DNA of 64,000 bases from Tsukamurella sp. PLM1 (GCF_023168325.1 NZ_AP025688.1:2170001-2234000), one strand, 5' to 3'; counted from the first letter of the stretch, positions 47,383 through 55,958 are shown. Numbers and translations: made by a program. Notes: generated from the sequence alone by a model not told the origin.

Positions 47383-47712
47383 ATGACGAACATCGAGATT
47401 CCCAGCCCGGTCAAAGAATTCATCGATTCCGTGAACGCCGGCGATGAGGCCGCCTTCCTCGACGCGTTCACGGCCGATGGCTTCATCGACGACTGGGGCC
47501 GCGTCTTCGGCGACCGTGCCGCGATGCAGGGCTGGAGCGCCAAGGAGTTCATCGGCGCGAAGGGCGTGCTGACGCCGGAGAAGGTCACCGTCGACGGCGA
47601 TACCGTGACGGTCGTCGGCGACTGGCGCAGCACGCACGCGAACGGGCTCAGCGAGTTCACCTTCGCCGTCGCGGGGGATCGCCTGAAGTCCATGACGATC
47701 CGCGAGGGCTGA
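47383..47712 (+). CDS. NTF2-like / SnoaL-like protein, 109 aa
   Basis: The protein starts MTNIEIPSPVKEFIDSVNAGDEAAFLDAFTADGFIDDWGRVFGD, the helix pattern of the NTF2-like cone fold, then beta strands (VTVDGDTVTVVGDWRS, FTFAVAGDRLKSMTIRE). I start at ATG 47383 behind GAGGAGA; a TACGAT box at 47330-47335 would start the transcript near 47341. Such proteins are small isomerases, hydrolases or ligand binders; no function is assigned. Confidence 0.75.
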   Translation: MTNIEIPSPVKEFIDSVNAGDEAAFLDAFTADGFIDDWGRVFGDRAAMQGWSAKEFIGAKGVLTPEKVTVDGDTVTVVGDWRSTHANGLSEFTFAVAGDRLKSMTIREG

Positions 47713-47717
47713 CGACC

Positions 47718-47899
47718 GTGCCGACGCTCGTGGTCGTGGCCGGCGGCGACCGGTTGATCCCACCGGAGATCGAGCGCGAGTTCGGCGCGATCCCGGGCGC
47801 ACGGGCCTCGAGTACGACGGTGCCGGCCACATCTTCACCGCGGACGAGGCGGCGCGGTGGGCGGCGGATGTGAGCGGCTTCCTCCACGCACTGCCGTAG
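47718..47899 (+). pseudogene. 3' remnant of an alpha/beta-hydrolase gene
   Basis: Translation gives PTLVVVAGGDRLIPPEIEREFG, then after a frame change LEYDGAGHIFTADEAARWAADVSGFLHAL and a stop. These match the last third of an alpha/beta hydrolase, with the acid (GGDRLIP) and His (GAGHIF) of the triad. No nucleophile region exists upstream, where the NTF2-like gene ends 5 nt away. It looks like a deletion remnant. Confidence 0.55.
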
Positions 47900-47905
47900 G
47901 CACGG

Positions 47906-47911
47906 CATGAT
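47906..47911 (+). promoter_or_regulatory. -10-like box of leaderless promoter
   Basis: CATGAT lies 6 nt before ATG 47918. Confidence 0.4.
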
Positions 47912-47917
47912 CGGGGC

Positions 47918-48505
47918 ATGACCGCAGCAGTCCTGGCCCTGCACTGGCAGGTGAACGTGATCGAACCCGACGGCTTCTTCGGCCCCATGCTGGCCGCGCC
48001 CGTCGCCGAATCGGGCGTCGTCGCGCGGGCCGCGGCGTTCCACGACGCGGCCCTGACGGTCGGGATCCCCGTGCTGTTCACCCGTTTCACCGTGCCCGAG
48101 GGGGAGGGCGAACTGGTGCGCAACACCGGGTTCATGCGCGCGGTCGCCGACGCGCAGGAGGCGTTCCGCCCGGACGCCGACGGTGCCCGGATCATCGACA
48201 CCATGGCCCATCAGCCGACCGCGGTCTACGACAATCAGCGGCTGTCGGGCCTGGCCGGCCCGGCCACCGGGTGGCTGGCCGATCACGGGGTGGACACGCT
48301 GTTCCTCACGGGGGTGGCGACGAACCTGACGGTCGAGCAGACCGCGCGCCACGGCACCGACCTCGGCCTCGTGGTGCACGTCGTGTCCGACTGCGTCGCC
48401 GCCGCCGACCCGGCGGTGCACGCGGCGTCGTTGGCCAACCTCGACCTCGCGACCGCGGGGTGCATCGACGCGCAGGACGTGCTGGACGCGTTCGCGGCGG
48501 GGTAG
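47918..48505 (+). CDS. Isochorismatase-fold protein lacking the catalytic cysteine
   Basis: The 195-residue protein has the isochorismatase-like hydrolase fold, including HDAALTVGIPVLFTRFTVPEGEGELV and VDTLFLTGVATNLTVEQTARHGTDLGLVVHVVSDCVAAAD. The usual GVATNxCVExTAR motif carries Thr instead of the nucleophilic Cys, and the N-terminal catalytic Asp (normally LVIDMQ) is replaced in LALHWQ. It is therefore probably not a normal cysteine hydrolase; it could bind a ligand or use another mechanism. Confidence 0.75.
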   Translation: MTAAVLALHWQVNVIEPDGFFGPMLAAPVAESGVVARAAAFHDAALTVGIPVLFTRFTVPEGEGELVRNTGFMRAVADAQEAFRPDADGARIIDTMAHQPTAVYDNQRLSGLAGPATGWLADHGVDTLFLTGVATNLTVEQTARHGTDLGLVVHVVSDCVAAADPAVHAASLANLDLATAGCIDAQDVLDAFAAG

Positions 48506-48509
48506 GCCC

Positions 48510-48941
48510 TCAGCGCAGCTTCGCGCCGTACACGTGGGTGAGCTTCAGCACCAACAGGACCCGACGGTCCGCGACCATCACGTCGCGGTAGTCGTCCCAG
48601 TCCGGGTGCTCGCCGGCGCCGCGCCGGTAGTAGTCCACGAGCGCATCCACCTCCGGCCCGTCCCGATCGGTGGACGGGCCGATGAGTGTGGCATCGCCCT
48701 CCGCGGTCGCCCACGTGTAGCCGTCGGGACCGGTGAACTCGATCGCCGCGCGGGGATCGCGCAGCAGGTTCGCCTCCTTGGCGCGACCGGCCGTCATGGA
48801 CACGAGGATCTCGTCGGCCTCCCGGTGGTACACCGTGGTCACCGGCGAGAGCTGCGGCATGCCGCTCGCCCGGAGTGTCGCGAGGACACCGATGCGGCTG
48901 TCGGCGATGAGCGTGCGGGGATCGAACGGCGAGAGCGTCAT
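48510..48941 (-). CDS. PPOX-class F420-dependent oxidoreductase
   Basis: The 143-residue split-barrel protein begins IADSRIGVLATLRASGMPQLSPVTTVYH, and has ILVSMTAGRAKEANLLRDPRAAIEF and GYTWATAEGDATLIGP. This pattern is typical of F420- or FMN-binding PPOX proteins of actinobacteria that reduce small electrophiles. It faces the isochorismatase-like gene tail to tail, 4 nt apart. Physiological substrate unknown. Confidence 0.85.
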   Translation of the reverse strand: MTLSPFDPRTLIADSRIGVLATLRASGMPQLSPVTTVYHREADEILVSMTAGRAKEANLLRDPRAAIEFTGPDGYTWATAEGDATLIGPSTDRDGPEVDALVDYYRRGAGEHPDWDDYRDVMVADRRVLLVLKLTHVYGAKLR

Positions 48942-48998
48942 GCCCGGTCCAACGCCCCGTCGGGCCCGGGTGTTCCGGGCCTGACGGGGCGTTCGCGG

Positions 48999-50210
48999 TC
49001 AGGCGGCCACGCGCTCCAGCGGGGCGTCGTGCAGCGGGGCGCGGTGGTGGCGCTCCCACGCGATACTCGCGGCGGCGATCAGGGCGCCGACGCCGCTGAG
49101 GGTCACGCCGATCCACGCCGGGGCGGTGGGCCCGCCGCCCGCGCTGATCCCGGTGCCGCCCAGCTGCGCGCCGACGGCGTTCCCGAGATTGAAGGCGGCG
49201 ATGTTCGCCGACGACGCGATGAGCGTCGCGGTGCCGGCATTGCGGAGCACACGCAACTGCAGCGCGGGCACCGTCGCGAACCCGATGAGGCCCATGACCG
49301 CGAGCGCGACGGCCACGAGCGGCTTCGAGCCGGAGAACAGCGCCAGCGCCGCGATACCGAGCGGCAGGAGCGCCGCGAAGACCAGGAGCGCCCGGTCGGC
49401 GTCCCGATCGGCGGCACGGCCACCCACGAGATTGCCGGCGAACAGGCCGAGACCGAAGAGCACCAGCAGCCACGGGATCGCCGCGGCGCCGAACCCGGAC
49501 ACCGAGCGCAGCAGCGGCTCGATGTAGGTGAAGGCACCGAACAGGCCGCCGAAGACGAGAGCCGTGACGCTGCAGGCGATCCAGATCGACGGACGGAGCA
49601 GGACCCGCAGCTGCGTGCGGACCGAGGTGGTCTCCGCGGGGACGGACGGGACCAGGGTGGCGATGGCCGCCATCGCCACGAGCCCGATCAGGGCGACCGC
49701 GACGAACGTTGCGCGCCAGCCGAGACGGTGCCCGAGGGCGGTTCCGGCCGGGACGCCCAGAACGTTGGCGACGGTGAGGCCGGCGAACATGAGCGCGATC
49801 GCGGAAGCCTGCCGGTCGGGTGTGACGAGTCGGGCTGCGAGGACCGCGCCGATTCCGAAGAAGCCCCCGTGGCATAGTGCCGCGAGGATTCGGCCCGCCA
49901 TGACCAACTCGTAGGTCGGGCCCGCGGCCGAGAGCGCGTTCCCGGCGACGAACAGCGCCAGCAGGATCAGCAGTGCGGTCTTGGGCGCCCTGGACACCAG
50001 GGCGAGGGTCACCGTGAAGGCGCCGACCACGACGCCGAGCGCGTACCCGGTGATCAGCCCGCCGGCGACGGGGATGCTCACGCCGAGGTCCGCCGCGACG
50101 TCGGTGAGCAGCCCGGTGATGGAGAACTCAGTGAGCCCGATCCCGAATCCGCCCATGGCGAGGGCGAGCAGTCCGGGGTGCAGGCGACGGTGTGTGGTTG
50201 TGGTGGTCAT
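48999..50210 (-). CDS. MFS efflux transporter (DHA1 type, AraJ/Cmx-like)
   Basis: The 403-residue protein has twelve membrane segments. Helix 1 reads LLALAMGGFGIGLTEFSITGLL, and the family motifs GRILAALCHGGFFGIGAVLAARL (helix 4) and LGVPAGTALGHRLGWRATF (helix 5) match chloramphenicol- and arabinose-polymer-efflux relatives. I start at ATG 50210 (MTTTTTHRR); an in-frame extension upstream is open but looks like part of an older coding remnant. The XRE regulator upstream on the same strand may control it. Confidence 0.85.
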   Translation of the reverse strand: MTTTTTHRRLHPGLLALAMGGFGIGLTEFSITGLLTDVAADLGVSIPVAGGLITGYALGVVVGAFTVTLALVSRAPKTALLILLALFVAGNALSAAGPTYELVMAGRILAALCHGGFFGIGAVLAARLVTPDRQASAIALMFAGLTVANVLGVPAGTALGHRLGWRATFVAVALIGLVAMAAIATLVPSVPAETTSVRTQLRVLLRPSIWIACSVTALVFGGLFGAFTYIEPLLRSVSGFGAAAIPWLLVLFGLGLFAGNLVGGRAADRDADRALLVFAALLPLGIAALALFSGSKPLVAVALAVMGLIGFATVPALQLRVLRNAGTATLIASSANIAAFNLGNAVGAQLGGTGISAGGGPTAPAWIGVTLSGVGALIAAASIAWERHHRAPLHDAPLERVAA

Positions 50211-50401
50211 CGTGTTCCGTTCAGGGTCGTGTTGGAGGTCGGAGGCGGAGTCGGGAACGGCGTCCATCCAGTAGAAGCCGTGCAGCGTGCCGAAGTACTC
50301 AACGCCGACCGCGGGGTGTGCAGGTCGAGGTAGCCGCGCGTCGCGCGCTCGGCGTCTGCGACGGTCAGCGTGTGCAGCGGTGGGGGTGAGGGAGGGGATT
50401 C
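50211..50401 (-). other. Gap between regulator and efflux gene with a possible coding remnant
   Basis: On the minus strand this 191-bp stretch reads as protein-like sequence in two frames: HTLTVADAERATRGYLDLHT, then after one indel VGVEYFGTLHGFYWMDAVPD, which runs open into the efflux gene. It may be a small or decayed gene. I see no clear promoter or hairpin. Confidence 0.3.
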
Positions 50402-51244
50402 TCAGTCGGCTACGCGGTGGCGGAGCAGAGTGAGGGCGTCGTCATCCGGGCTACCGGGCGCGGCGCTGAACGCGATCATCCGCGCACCGTCGGACTCGGG
50501 GAGGTGGAGCATCTGATAGCAGAGGTCGATGCGGCCGACCCACGGGTGCCGGAACTGTTTGAGGCCGCTGGTGCACAGCTCGACGGCCTGCAGCGCCCAC
50601 AGTCGCGCGAAGTCGCGGTCGAGTACCAGCTCGCCGAGCAGGCGGCGGAGCGCCTCGTCGTCGGGGAACTGCGCGGCGACCCAGCGCAGGGAGGCGACGG
50701 CGAGTTCGGCCTCGTGCTCCCAGTCGACGTAGAGGGAGCGCACCTGGGGATCGAGGAAGGTCTGGCGCACCTTGTTCGGCGGCGGATCGTGCACGTCCTC
50801 GTGGGGCACGTGCGGGGCGAGCACGGCGTTGCCGAGGCGGTTCCAGGCGAGCACGTCCTGATTGCGGGAGAGCACCACAGCGGGGGTGTCCATCGCGTCG
50901 ACGAGCTGCCGGACGCCGGTGAACCCGTGGCCGTCCCGGTCGATGGGTGCCGCACGTTCGCCGGACGGATGCGCGAGTTCGAGCAGGTGCAGGCGCTCGA
51001 CCTCGCTGAGCCGCAGCGCGCGGGCGAGGGCACTGAGCACCTCGTCGGAGGGATTGCCGGCGGCACCCTGTTCGAGGCGGGTCAGGTAGTTGACCGACAC
51101 TCCGGCGAGGTCGGCCAGCTCCTCGCGGCGCAGGCCCGGCACGCGGCGGCGGCCGTACGTGGCGAGGCCGAGGTCGTCGGCGTCCACCGCGGCCCGGCGG
51201 GAGCGGAGGTAGGAGCCCAGCGTCGGGGTGGTCTCTTCGATCAT
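50402..51244 (-). CDS. XRE-family regulator with MmyB-like ligand domain
   Basis: The N-terminal helix-turn-helix reads GLRREELADLAGVSVNYLTRLEQGAAGNPSDEVLSALARALRLSEVE. The C-terminal domain has the MmyB pattern: TPAVVLSRNQDVLAWNRLGNAVL and a PAS-like core ending GLKQFRHPWVGRIDLCYQML. These regulators often bind fatty acids or similar ligands and control adjacent MFS or SDR genes. I start at ATG 51244. The MFS efflux gene 191 bp downstream is the likely target. Confidence 0.87.
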   Translation of the reverse strand: MIEETTPTLGSYLRSRRAAVDADDLGLATYGRRRVPGLRREELADLAGVSVNYLTRLEQGAAGNPSDEVLSALARALRLSEVERLHLLELAHPSGERAAPIDRDGHGFTGVRQLVDAMDTPAVVLSRNQDVLAWNRLGNAVLAPHVPHEDVHDPPPNKVRQTFLDPQVRSLYVDWEHEAELAVASLRWVAAQFPDDEALRRLLGELVLDRDFARLWALQAVELCTSGLKQFRHPWVGRIDLCYQMLHLPESDGARMIAFSAAPGSPDDDALTLLRHRVAD

Positions 51245-51275
51245 GTCTCCGAGTCTGGCCCATTGCACGCGCGGC

Positions 51276-51300
51276 AGCCTGCCCCTGCGAGGGGCAGGCT
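51276..51300 (-). terminator. Hairpin ending the fabH-cob-DUF1330 operon
   Basis: AGCCTGCCCCT-GCG-AGGGGCAGGCT is a perfect 11-bp stem with a 3-nt loop. It lies 23 nt after the DUF1330 stop on the minus strand and before the XRE gene. There is no T-run; high-GC actinobacterial terminators often lack one. Confidence 0.65.
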
Positions 51301-51323
51301 CCGCGGGCGTCGATCAGAGAAGG

Positions 51324-51614
51324 TCAGGCGCCTTCGCAGATGCGGATCTCGCGCACGCACCCGTCGCCGAGAGCGGCGAGGGCCTCCTGATAGGCGGGGG
51401 AGTCGTGGGTCGCGATCGCGGCCTCGAGGCTGTCGAACTCGATGAGCGTGGTGCGCTCCTTCAGGCCGGCCTCATAGGTGACCGCGGGCACGCCGCGCAC
51501 CAGGAACCGGCCGCCTCCCTCGGTGATCGCCGGCCCGCCGATCGCCGCGTAGGCGGCCATCTTCTCGGAGTCCTTGATCTCCTGGTAGAACGCGATCCAG
51601 TACGCCTTGGCCAT
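51324..51614 (-). CDS. DUF1330 protein
   Basis: The 96-residue protein begins MAKAYWIAFYQEIKDSEKMAAYAAIGGPAITEGGGRFLVRG and has ERTTLIEFDSLEAAIATHDSPAYQEAL, the DUF1330 dimeric ferredoxin-like barrel. AAAAGGAG lies 7 nt before ATG. It follows the cobIJ stop by 14 nt, so it is probably the last gene of the cob operon, bounded by the hairpin at 51276. Function unknown; a link to cobalamin is inference from position. Confidence 0.85.
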   Translation of the reverse strand: MAKAYWIAFYQEIKDSEKMAAYAAIGGPAITEGGGRFLVRGVPAVTYEAGLKERTTLIEFDSLEAAIATHDSPAYQEALAALGDGCVREIRICEGA

Positions 51615-51628
51615 GTCCGTCTCCTTTT

Positions 51629-53106
51629 CTAATACCTACGGGGAGTGTGCACGATGCGTCCGCCGGGCCGTTCGGTGACCTCGGTGCGCGAGGACCCGAT
51701 GATGAGCAGGCAGCGCATGTCCACCTGGTCGGGATCGAACTCGCCGAGCGTGGTGACCGTGACCGACTCCTGCGGCGATCCCACCGCGCGGCCGATGATC
51801 ACCACGGTCTCGGGGGAGCGCACCTCGAGCAGCACGTCCCGCGCCCGGACGAGTTGCTCGCGCCGCGTCTTCGATGCCGGGTTGTACACCGCCAGCGCCA
51901 GGTCCGCGGCGGCCACGGCACGCAGACGGGCCTCGATGACCTCCCACGGCTTGAGGTAGTCCGAGAGCGAGATCGCCGCGTAGTCGTGCCCGAGCGGCGC
52001 GCCGACGCGGCTCGCGACGGCGTTCGCCGCCGTCATGCCCGGAACGACACGCACGGGCACGTCGTGGAAGGCCGGATCGGCAGCGACCTCCGCGACGGCG
52101 GAGGCCATCGCGAACACCCCCGGATCGCCGGAGCTCACCACCGCCACCCGGGCGCCTCGGGTCGCGAGTTCCAGTGCGTGCCGGGCACGCTCGGCCTCGA
52201 CCCGGTTGTCCGAGGCGTGCACGCGCTGGCCGGCCGCGGGCGCACGCGGTCCGTGTAGGTCCGATACCCGACGATGTCCGTGGCCTCGGACAGCTCGTGC
52301 CGTACCTCGGGCGTGGTCCACGCCTCGTCACCGGGGCCCAGGCCGACCACGACGACCTCGCCACGGGGGACCGACGGTGCCGCGGGCGCGTTGATCCGTC
52401 CGGGCACGAGCACGGTGGAGAAGTACGGAACGTCCGCCGCGGTCACGTCCGCCAGGGCGAGCACGCGCTCGTCGGGGCGGCTGGCCCGTTCGACGTACCG
52501 CGCCGATCCGTCCCGGTCCGCGCCCTGCAGCGCGCCGCGCACCGTCGGAAAGGTCCTGCCCAACTTCATGATCGCCGCCGCATCGGTGTCCGCGAGGCGC
52601 CGCCGCAGCTCGGCCTCGGGGAGTGTGCCGGGCAGCACGGTGAGCACCTCGTCGGCCTCGACCAGCGGGACGCCGGTCGCGGCGGCCGCGGCGCTGACGG
52701 ACGTGACTCCCGGGACGACGACGCACTCGAACCGACCGCGGAGCCGCTTGTGCATGTGCATGTAGGAGCTGTAGAACATCGGGTCGCCCTCGGCGAGCAG
52801 CACGACGTTCCGCCCCGCCGTCAGGTGCTCGGCGAGCTCCTCCGCGGCGCCGGCGTAGAAGTCGTCGAGCGCGCCGCGGTAGCCGCCCGGATGGTCGGTG
52901 GTCTCGGTGGTCACCGGGTACATCAACCGGATCTCAGCCTGGCCCTCGCGCAGGTACGGCGCCGCGCAGGCGCGCGCGTTCGAGCGGCCGTGCCGCGCAC
53001 TGTGATACGCCACCACGTCGGCCTCGGCGATGAGCCGCGCCGCCTTGACGGTGACCAGCTCCGGGTCGCCGGGGCCCACGCCCACGCCGTACAGGATCCC
53101 CGTCAC
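51629..53106 (-). CDS. cobIJ: CobI-CobJ fusion, precorrin-2 C20- and precorrin-3B C17-methyltransferase (one frameshift)
   Basis: Two tetrapyrrole methylases are fused, as in M. tuberculosis Rv2066. The CobI half has ILYGVGVGPGDPELVTVKAARLI, LLAEGDPMFYSSYMHMHKRL and VPGVTSVSAAAAATGVPL. The CobJ half has VVVVGLGPGDEAWTTPEVRHEL, VAVVSSGDPGVFAMASAVAEV, VVPGMTAANAVASRVGAPLGHDYAAISLSDYL and YNPASKTRREQL. The frame breaks at GGG 52238-52240; one added base restores RVRPAAGQRVHASDNRVEAE. GTG 53106 overlaps the cobH stop and follows GGAGGAGG. Confidence 0.93.
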
Positions 53107-53737
53107 AGCTCCTCCTCCCGCGCCAGCGCGTTGAGCGCCGCCGCCGTGATCGCGCTGCCGCCGCGGCGGCCAGCACGGTGATGTACTCGACGCCCAGCCC
53201 GGCCGCCTCCGCGACGAGTGCGTCCTTCGACTCCGCGGCACCGACGAAGCCGACCGGAATCCCCACGATCACCGCGGGCTTCGGGGCGCCCGCGGCCAGC
53301 AGGTCGAGCAGGTGGAACAGGGCGGTCGGGGCGTTGCCGATCGCCACCACCGCGCCCTCCATCCGTTCGCCCCACAACTGCAGGGCCGCGGCGCTGCGCG
53401 TGTTTCCGATCTCGGCGGCCAGCGCCGGCACCCGCGGGTCGCGCAGCAGGCACAGCACCTCGTTGTCGGCGGGCAGGCGGGCGCGGGTGACGCCGTGCGC
53501 CACCATGTTCGCGTCGGTGAGGATCGGGGCCCCGGCGGCCAGAGCGGACCGGCCGGCGGCGACGGCACCCGACGAGATGCGGATGTCGCGATCGAGGTCG
53601 GTCTGGCCGGCGGCGTGGATCATGCGGACCGCCACCGTCTCCGCGTCCGCGGCCAGCGCGCTGAGGTCGGCCTCCGCGCGGATGGTGGCGAACGACCGCC
53701 GGTAGATCTCGGCGCCGTCAGTGAGGTAGTCGTGCAC
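53103..53737 (-). CDS. cobH: CobH, precorrin-8X methylmutase (one frameshift)
   Basis: CobH moves the C11 methyl group to C12, giving hydrogenobyrinate. The joined protein of about 211 residues shows DYLTDGAEIYRRSFATIRAEADL, VRMIHAAGQTDLDRDI (catalytic His), ILTDANMVAHGVTRARLP, AIGNAPTALFHLLDLL and the ending GRRGGSAITAAALNALAREEEL. The break is at CC 53170-53171; one added base joins it. GTG 53737 lies 9 nt after the cobG stop. Confidence 0.93.
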
Positions 53738-53746
53738 CCGGGAAGT

Positions 53747-54811
53747 CTATTCGCCGGGCTCCTCTGTCACGACCACCCGTCGGTGTTCGCCGGACGGGGC
53801 GCCGCAGCCCCGTCCGCAGGCGACCACGTGCACGCGCTCGTCGTCCGCGATCATGCCGGCGAGGTCCGCCGCGTGCGCGAGCGAATCGCCCTGCGCGCGG
53901 GCGCATCCGTGGTCGCCGACGCAGGCGCTCACCCGCAGTAGCGGCGCGTTCGCGTCGAAGATCAGGCCCAGCGGCGCGAGCACGCGCACCACCGTCTCCG
54001 CGGCGCCCTCGTCGAGGCCGTGCAGCACCAGGGTGCGCCACGGCGTGACGGTGACCGGGTGTTCGACGGCGGCCACGAAGTGCGCGAGCCGGGGCTCGAG
54101 GCGGCCGAGCGGGACGCCCGCCCCCAGGTCCACGGCTCCATCGGGCCGGTCGAACCACCCGACCGGAGGAACGATCGGAGGCGCCGGGATCGCCCGGGGC
54201 CCGGTCACCGCGCCACCCAGCGCTGCGGCGATGCGCGCCGCACCGTCGGACAGGTCCCGCACGCGCCACTCGTCCCCGCGCAGGTCGAGGAAGGCCTGCG
54301 CGGCGTCGAGCAGTGCGTCGACGGCGCCGGGTAGGTCCGTCGGGTGGCCGTCGAGATGCAGCACGCCGGACCGGATCTCGGCGTCCGCGGCGAGGGAGGC
54401 GACGTCGCCGGCACCGTCGTCGAGTGCGAACAGGAACCGTCCGGGCAGCGCGGCGAGCCCGGCGCGCGCCACGAGCGCCCGATCGAGGCGCGCGGCGGCC
54501 TCCCGGTACCCGTCGGCGAGCGGCGACGCGACGATGTTGCGCACTCGCTCGTGCGTCGCCGACGGCAACAGTCCCGCAGCAGCCAACTGTTCGCGGGCGG
54601 ACTCCAGGTCACCCACGCCGCGCAGCTGCATGTTGCCGCGGGAGGTCAGCTCGATCGGCTCGGCCCCGGCGAGCTCCGCGAGGACCTCCAGCTGCGCGGG
54701 CTCGAGGGCGCCGCCGGGCAGCCGGACACGCACCAGGGCACCATCGGCCGCGACGTGCGGCCGTAATACGCCCGGGCAGGAGTCCGGCGGCTTCGGCTGC
54801 AGGACGATCAG
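53747..54811 (-). CDS. cobG: CobG, precorrin-3B synthase
   Basis: CobG is a sirohaem/Fe-S monooxygenase that makes precorrin-3B. The 354-residue protein has two nitrite/sulfite-reductase-like repeats: VRVRLPGGALEPAQLEVLAELA, IELTSRGNMQLRGV, RNIVASPLADG, and the Fe-S cysteines in RVSACVGDHGCARAQGDS and VVACGRGCGAP. No ATG, GTG or TTG precedes the conserved N-terminus. CTG 54811 overlaps the fabH stop as CTGA, the same geometry as the ATGA and GTGA pairs here, so I take CTG as the start. Confidence 0.88.
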   Translation of the reverse strand: MIVLQPKPPDSCPGVLRPHVAADGALVRVRLPGGALEPAQLEVLAELAGAEPIELTSRGNMQLRGVGDLESAREQLAAAGLLPSATHERVRNIVASPLADGYREAAARLDRALVARAGLAALPGRFLFALDDGAGDVASLAADAEIRSGVLHLDGHPTDLPGAVDALLDAAQAFLDLRGDEWRVRDLSDGAARIAAALGGAVTGPRAIPAPPIVPPVGWFDRPDGAVDLGAGVPLGRLEPRLAHFVAAVEHPVTVTPWRTLVLHGLDEGAAETVVRVLAPLGLIFDANAPLLRVSACVGDHGCARAQGDSLAHAADLAGMIADDERVHVVACGRGCGAPSGEHRRVVVTEEPGE

Positions 54812-55872
54812 TCCTCGAAGTTGACCGGCGGCAACGTGATGACGTGGCCGGCGTAGGCGAGGCCGGAGCCGAAGGCCATGACGAGCGCAGTCTGGCCGGG
54901 CTTCGCCTTGCCGGTGCGCAGTAGCTCTTCGACGGCGAGGGGGATGGACGCCGCGGAGGTGTTGCCGGTGGTCACGATGTCCTCGGCGACCACGCAGTCG
55001 TCGCGCAATTCGAGGGCCTTGATGAGCACCTGGGTGATCCGCAGATTGGCCTGGTGCGGCACGAAGACGTCGATGTCCTTCGAGGTCATGCCGGCGAGCT
55101 TGAGCGCTTCCTGGCAGGCGGGGAGCAGCGCGGTCGCGGCCCAGCGGAAGACCTTGCGCCCCTCCATGCGCAGGAACGGGCGGACGGGCGCCTCGGTCGT
55201 GGTGTCGTCCCGGAACGCGTGTACCTCGTCGAAGTAGGTGCCGAAGTCCTTGTCCTGGTAGATCGCGGTGGTGAAGTCGCCGTCGGCGCCCCACGACACC
55301 TGCGAGATGCCCACCTCCTCGGACGGCCCGAGCACGGCGGCACCGGCACCGTCGGCGAAGATGAACGCGCAGGTGCGGTCCTCCGGCGAGATGAGGTCGG
55401 ACAGGCGCTCGACGCCGACGACGACGACGTACTTCGCGGTGCCGGCGCGGATCAGGTCCGTCCCGACAGCGGCAGCGGTGGTGAAACCGGAGCAACCGGC
55501 GGTGATGTCGAAGGCGGGGATGCCGACGCGGCCGAGCTCCTTGGCGATCTGCGGCGCCAGTGAGGGGCCGAGCTCGAGGCGCGTGTTGGTGGCGGAGATG
55601 ACGCAGTCGACGAGCTGCGGGTCGATGCCGGCGGCCTTGACCGCCCGCTCAGCGGCCTTCACCGACATCGAGAGGATGGTCTCGTCATCCTCGGCGAAGT
55701 GGCGCGACTCGATGCCCGAGCGAGTCTTGATCCACTCGTCGCTCGAGTCGATCTTGTCGACGATCTCGGAGTTGGGCACCACGCGCCGCGGACGGTACGC
55801 ACCGATCCCGAGATAGCTGACATGCGGCTGCTCAGCGGGGGCGGGCGGTGCGATCCGGGCGGGTGCGGTCAT
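54808..55872 (-). CDS. fabH: FabH, beta-ketoacyl-ACP synthase III
   Basis: FabH condenses an acyl-CoA with malonyl-ACP to start or feed fatty-acid synthesis; in mycobacteria it links FAS-I to FAS-II for mycolates. The 354-residue protein shows Cys in FDITAGCSGFTTAAA, His in VFVPHQANLRITQ and Asn in TGNTSAASIPLAV, the catalytic triad, plus GSGLAYAGHVI at the end. GGAG lies before ATG 55872. It heads a unit with cobG-cobH-cobIJ-DUF1330, an unusual partner set. The divergent TetR with hotdog domain and the two operators suggest acyl-CoA-linked control. Confidence 0.93.
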   Translation of the reverse strand: MTAPARIAPPAPAEQPHVSYLGIGAYRPRRVVPNSEIVDKIDSSDEWIKTRSGIESRHFAEDDETILSMSVKAAERAVKAAGIDPQLVDCVISATNTRLELGPSLAPQIAKELGRVGIPAFDITAGCSGFTTAAAVGTDLIRAGTAKYVVVVGVERLSDLISPEDRTCAFIFADGAGAAVLGPSEEVGISQVSWGADGDFTTAIYQDKDFGTYFDEVHAFRDDTTTEAPVRPFLRMEGRKVFRWAATALLPACQEALKLAGMTSKDIDVFVPHQANLRITQVLIKALELRDDCVVAEDIVTTGNTSAASIPLAVEELLRTGKAKPGQTALVMAFGSGLAYAGHVITLPPVNFED

Positions 55873-55907
55873 GCGTGGGTAACTCCGTTTCGAAGGAATG
55901 ACGCGGG

Positions 55908-55923
55908 TGAACCATTCGGTTCA
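55908..55923. promoter_or_regulatory. TetR operator half 1, TGAACC-N4-GGTTCA
   Basis: TGAACCATTCGGTTCA, extended to 8-bp arms GGTGAACC/GGTTCACC. It lies 36 bp upstream of fabH. Confidence 0.65.
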
Positions 55924-55942
55924 CCGCCCCGTATTGGTAACA

Positions 55943-55958
55943 TGAACCGAGCGGTTCA
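55943..55958. promoter_or_regulatory. TetR operator half 2, TGAACC-N4-GGTTCA
   Basis: TGAACCGAGCGGTTCA repeats the same 6-4-6 palindrome 35 bp from the first. Both lie between the divergent fabH and TetR genes. Confidence 0.65.
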
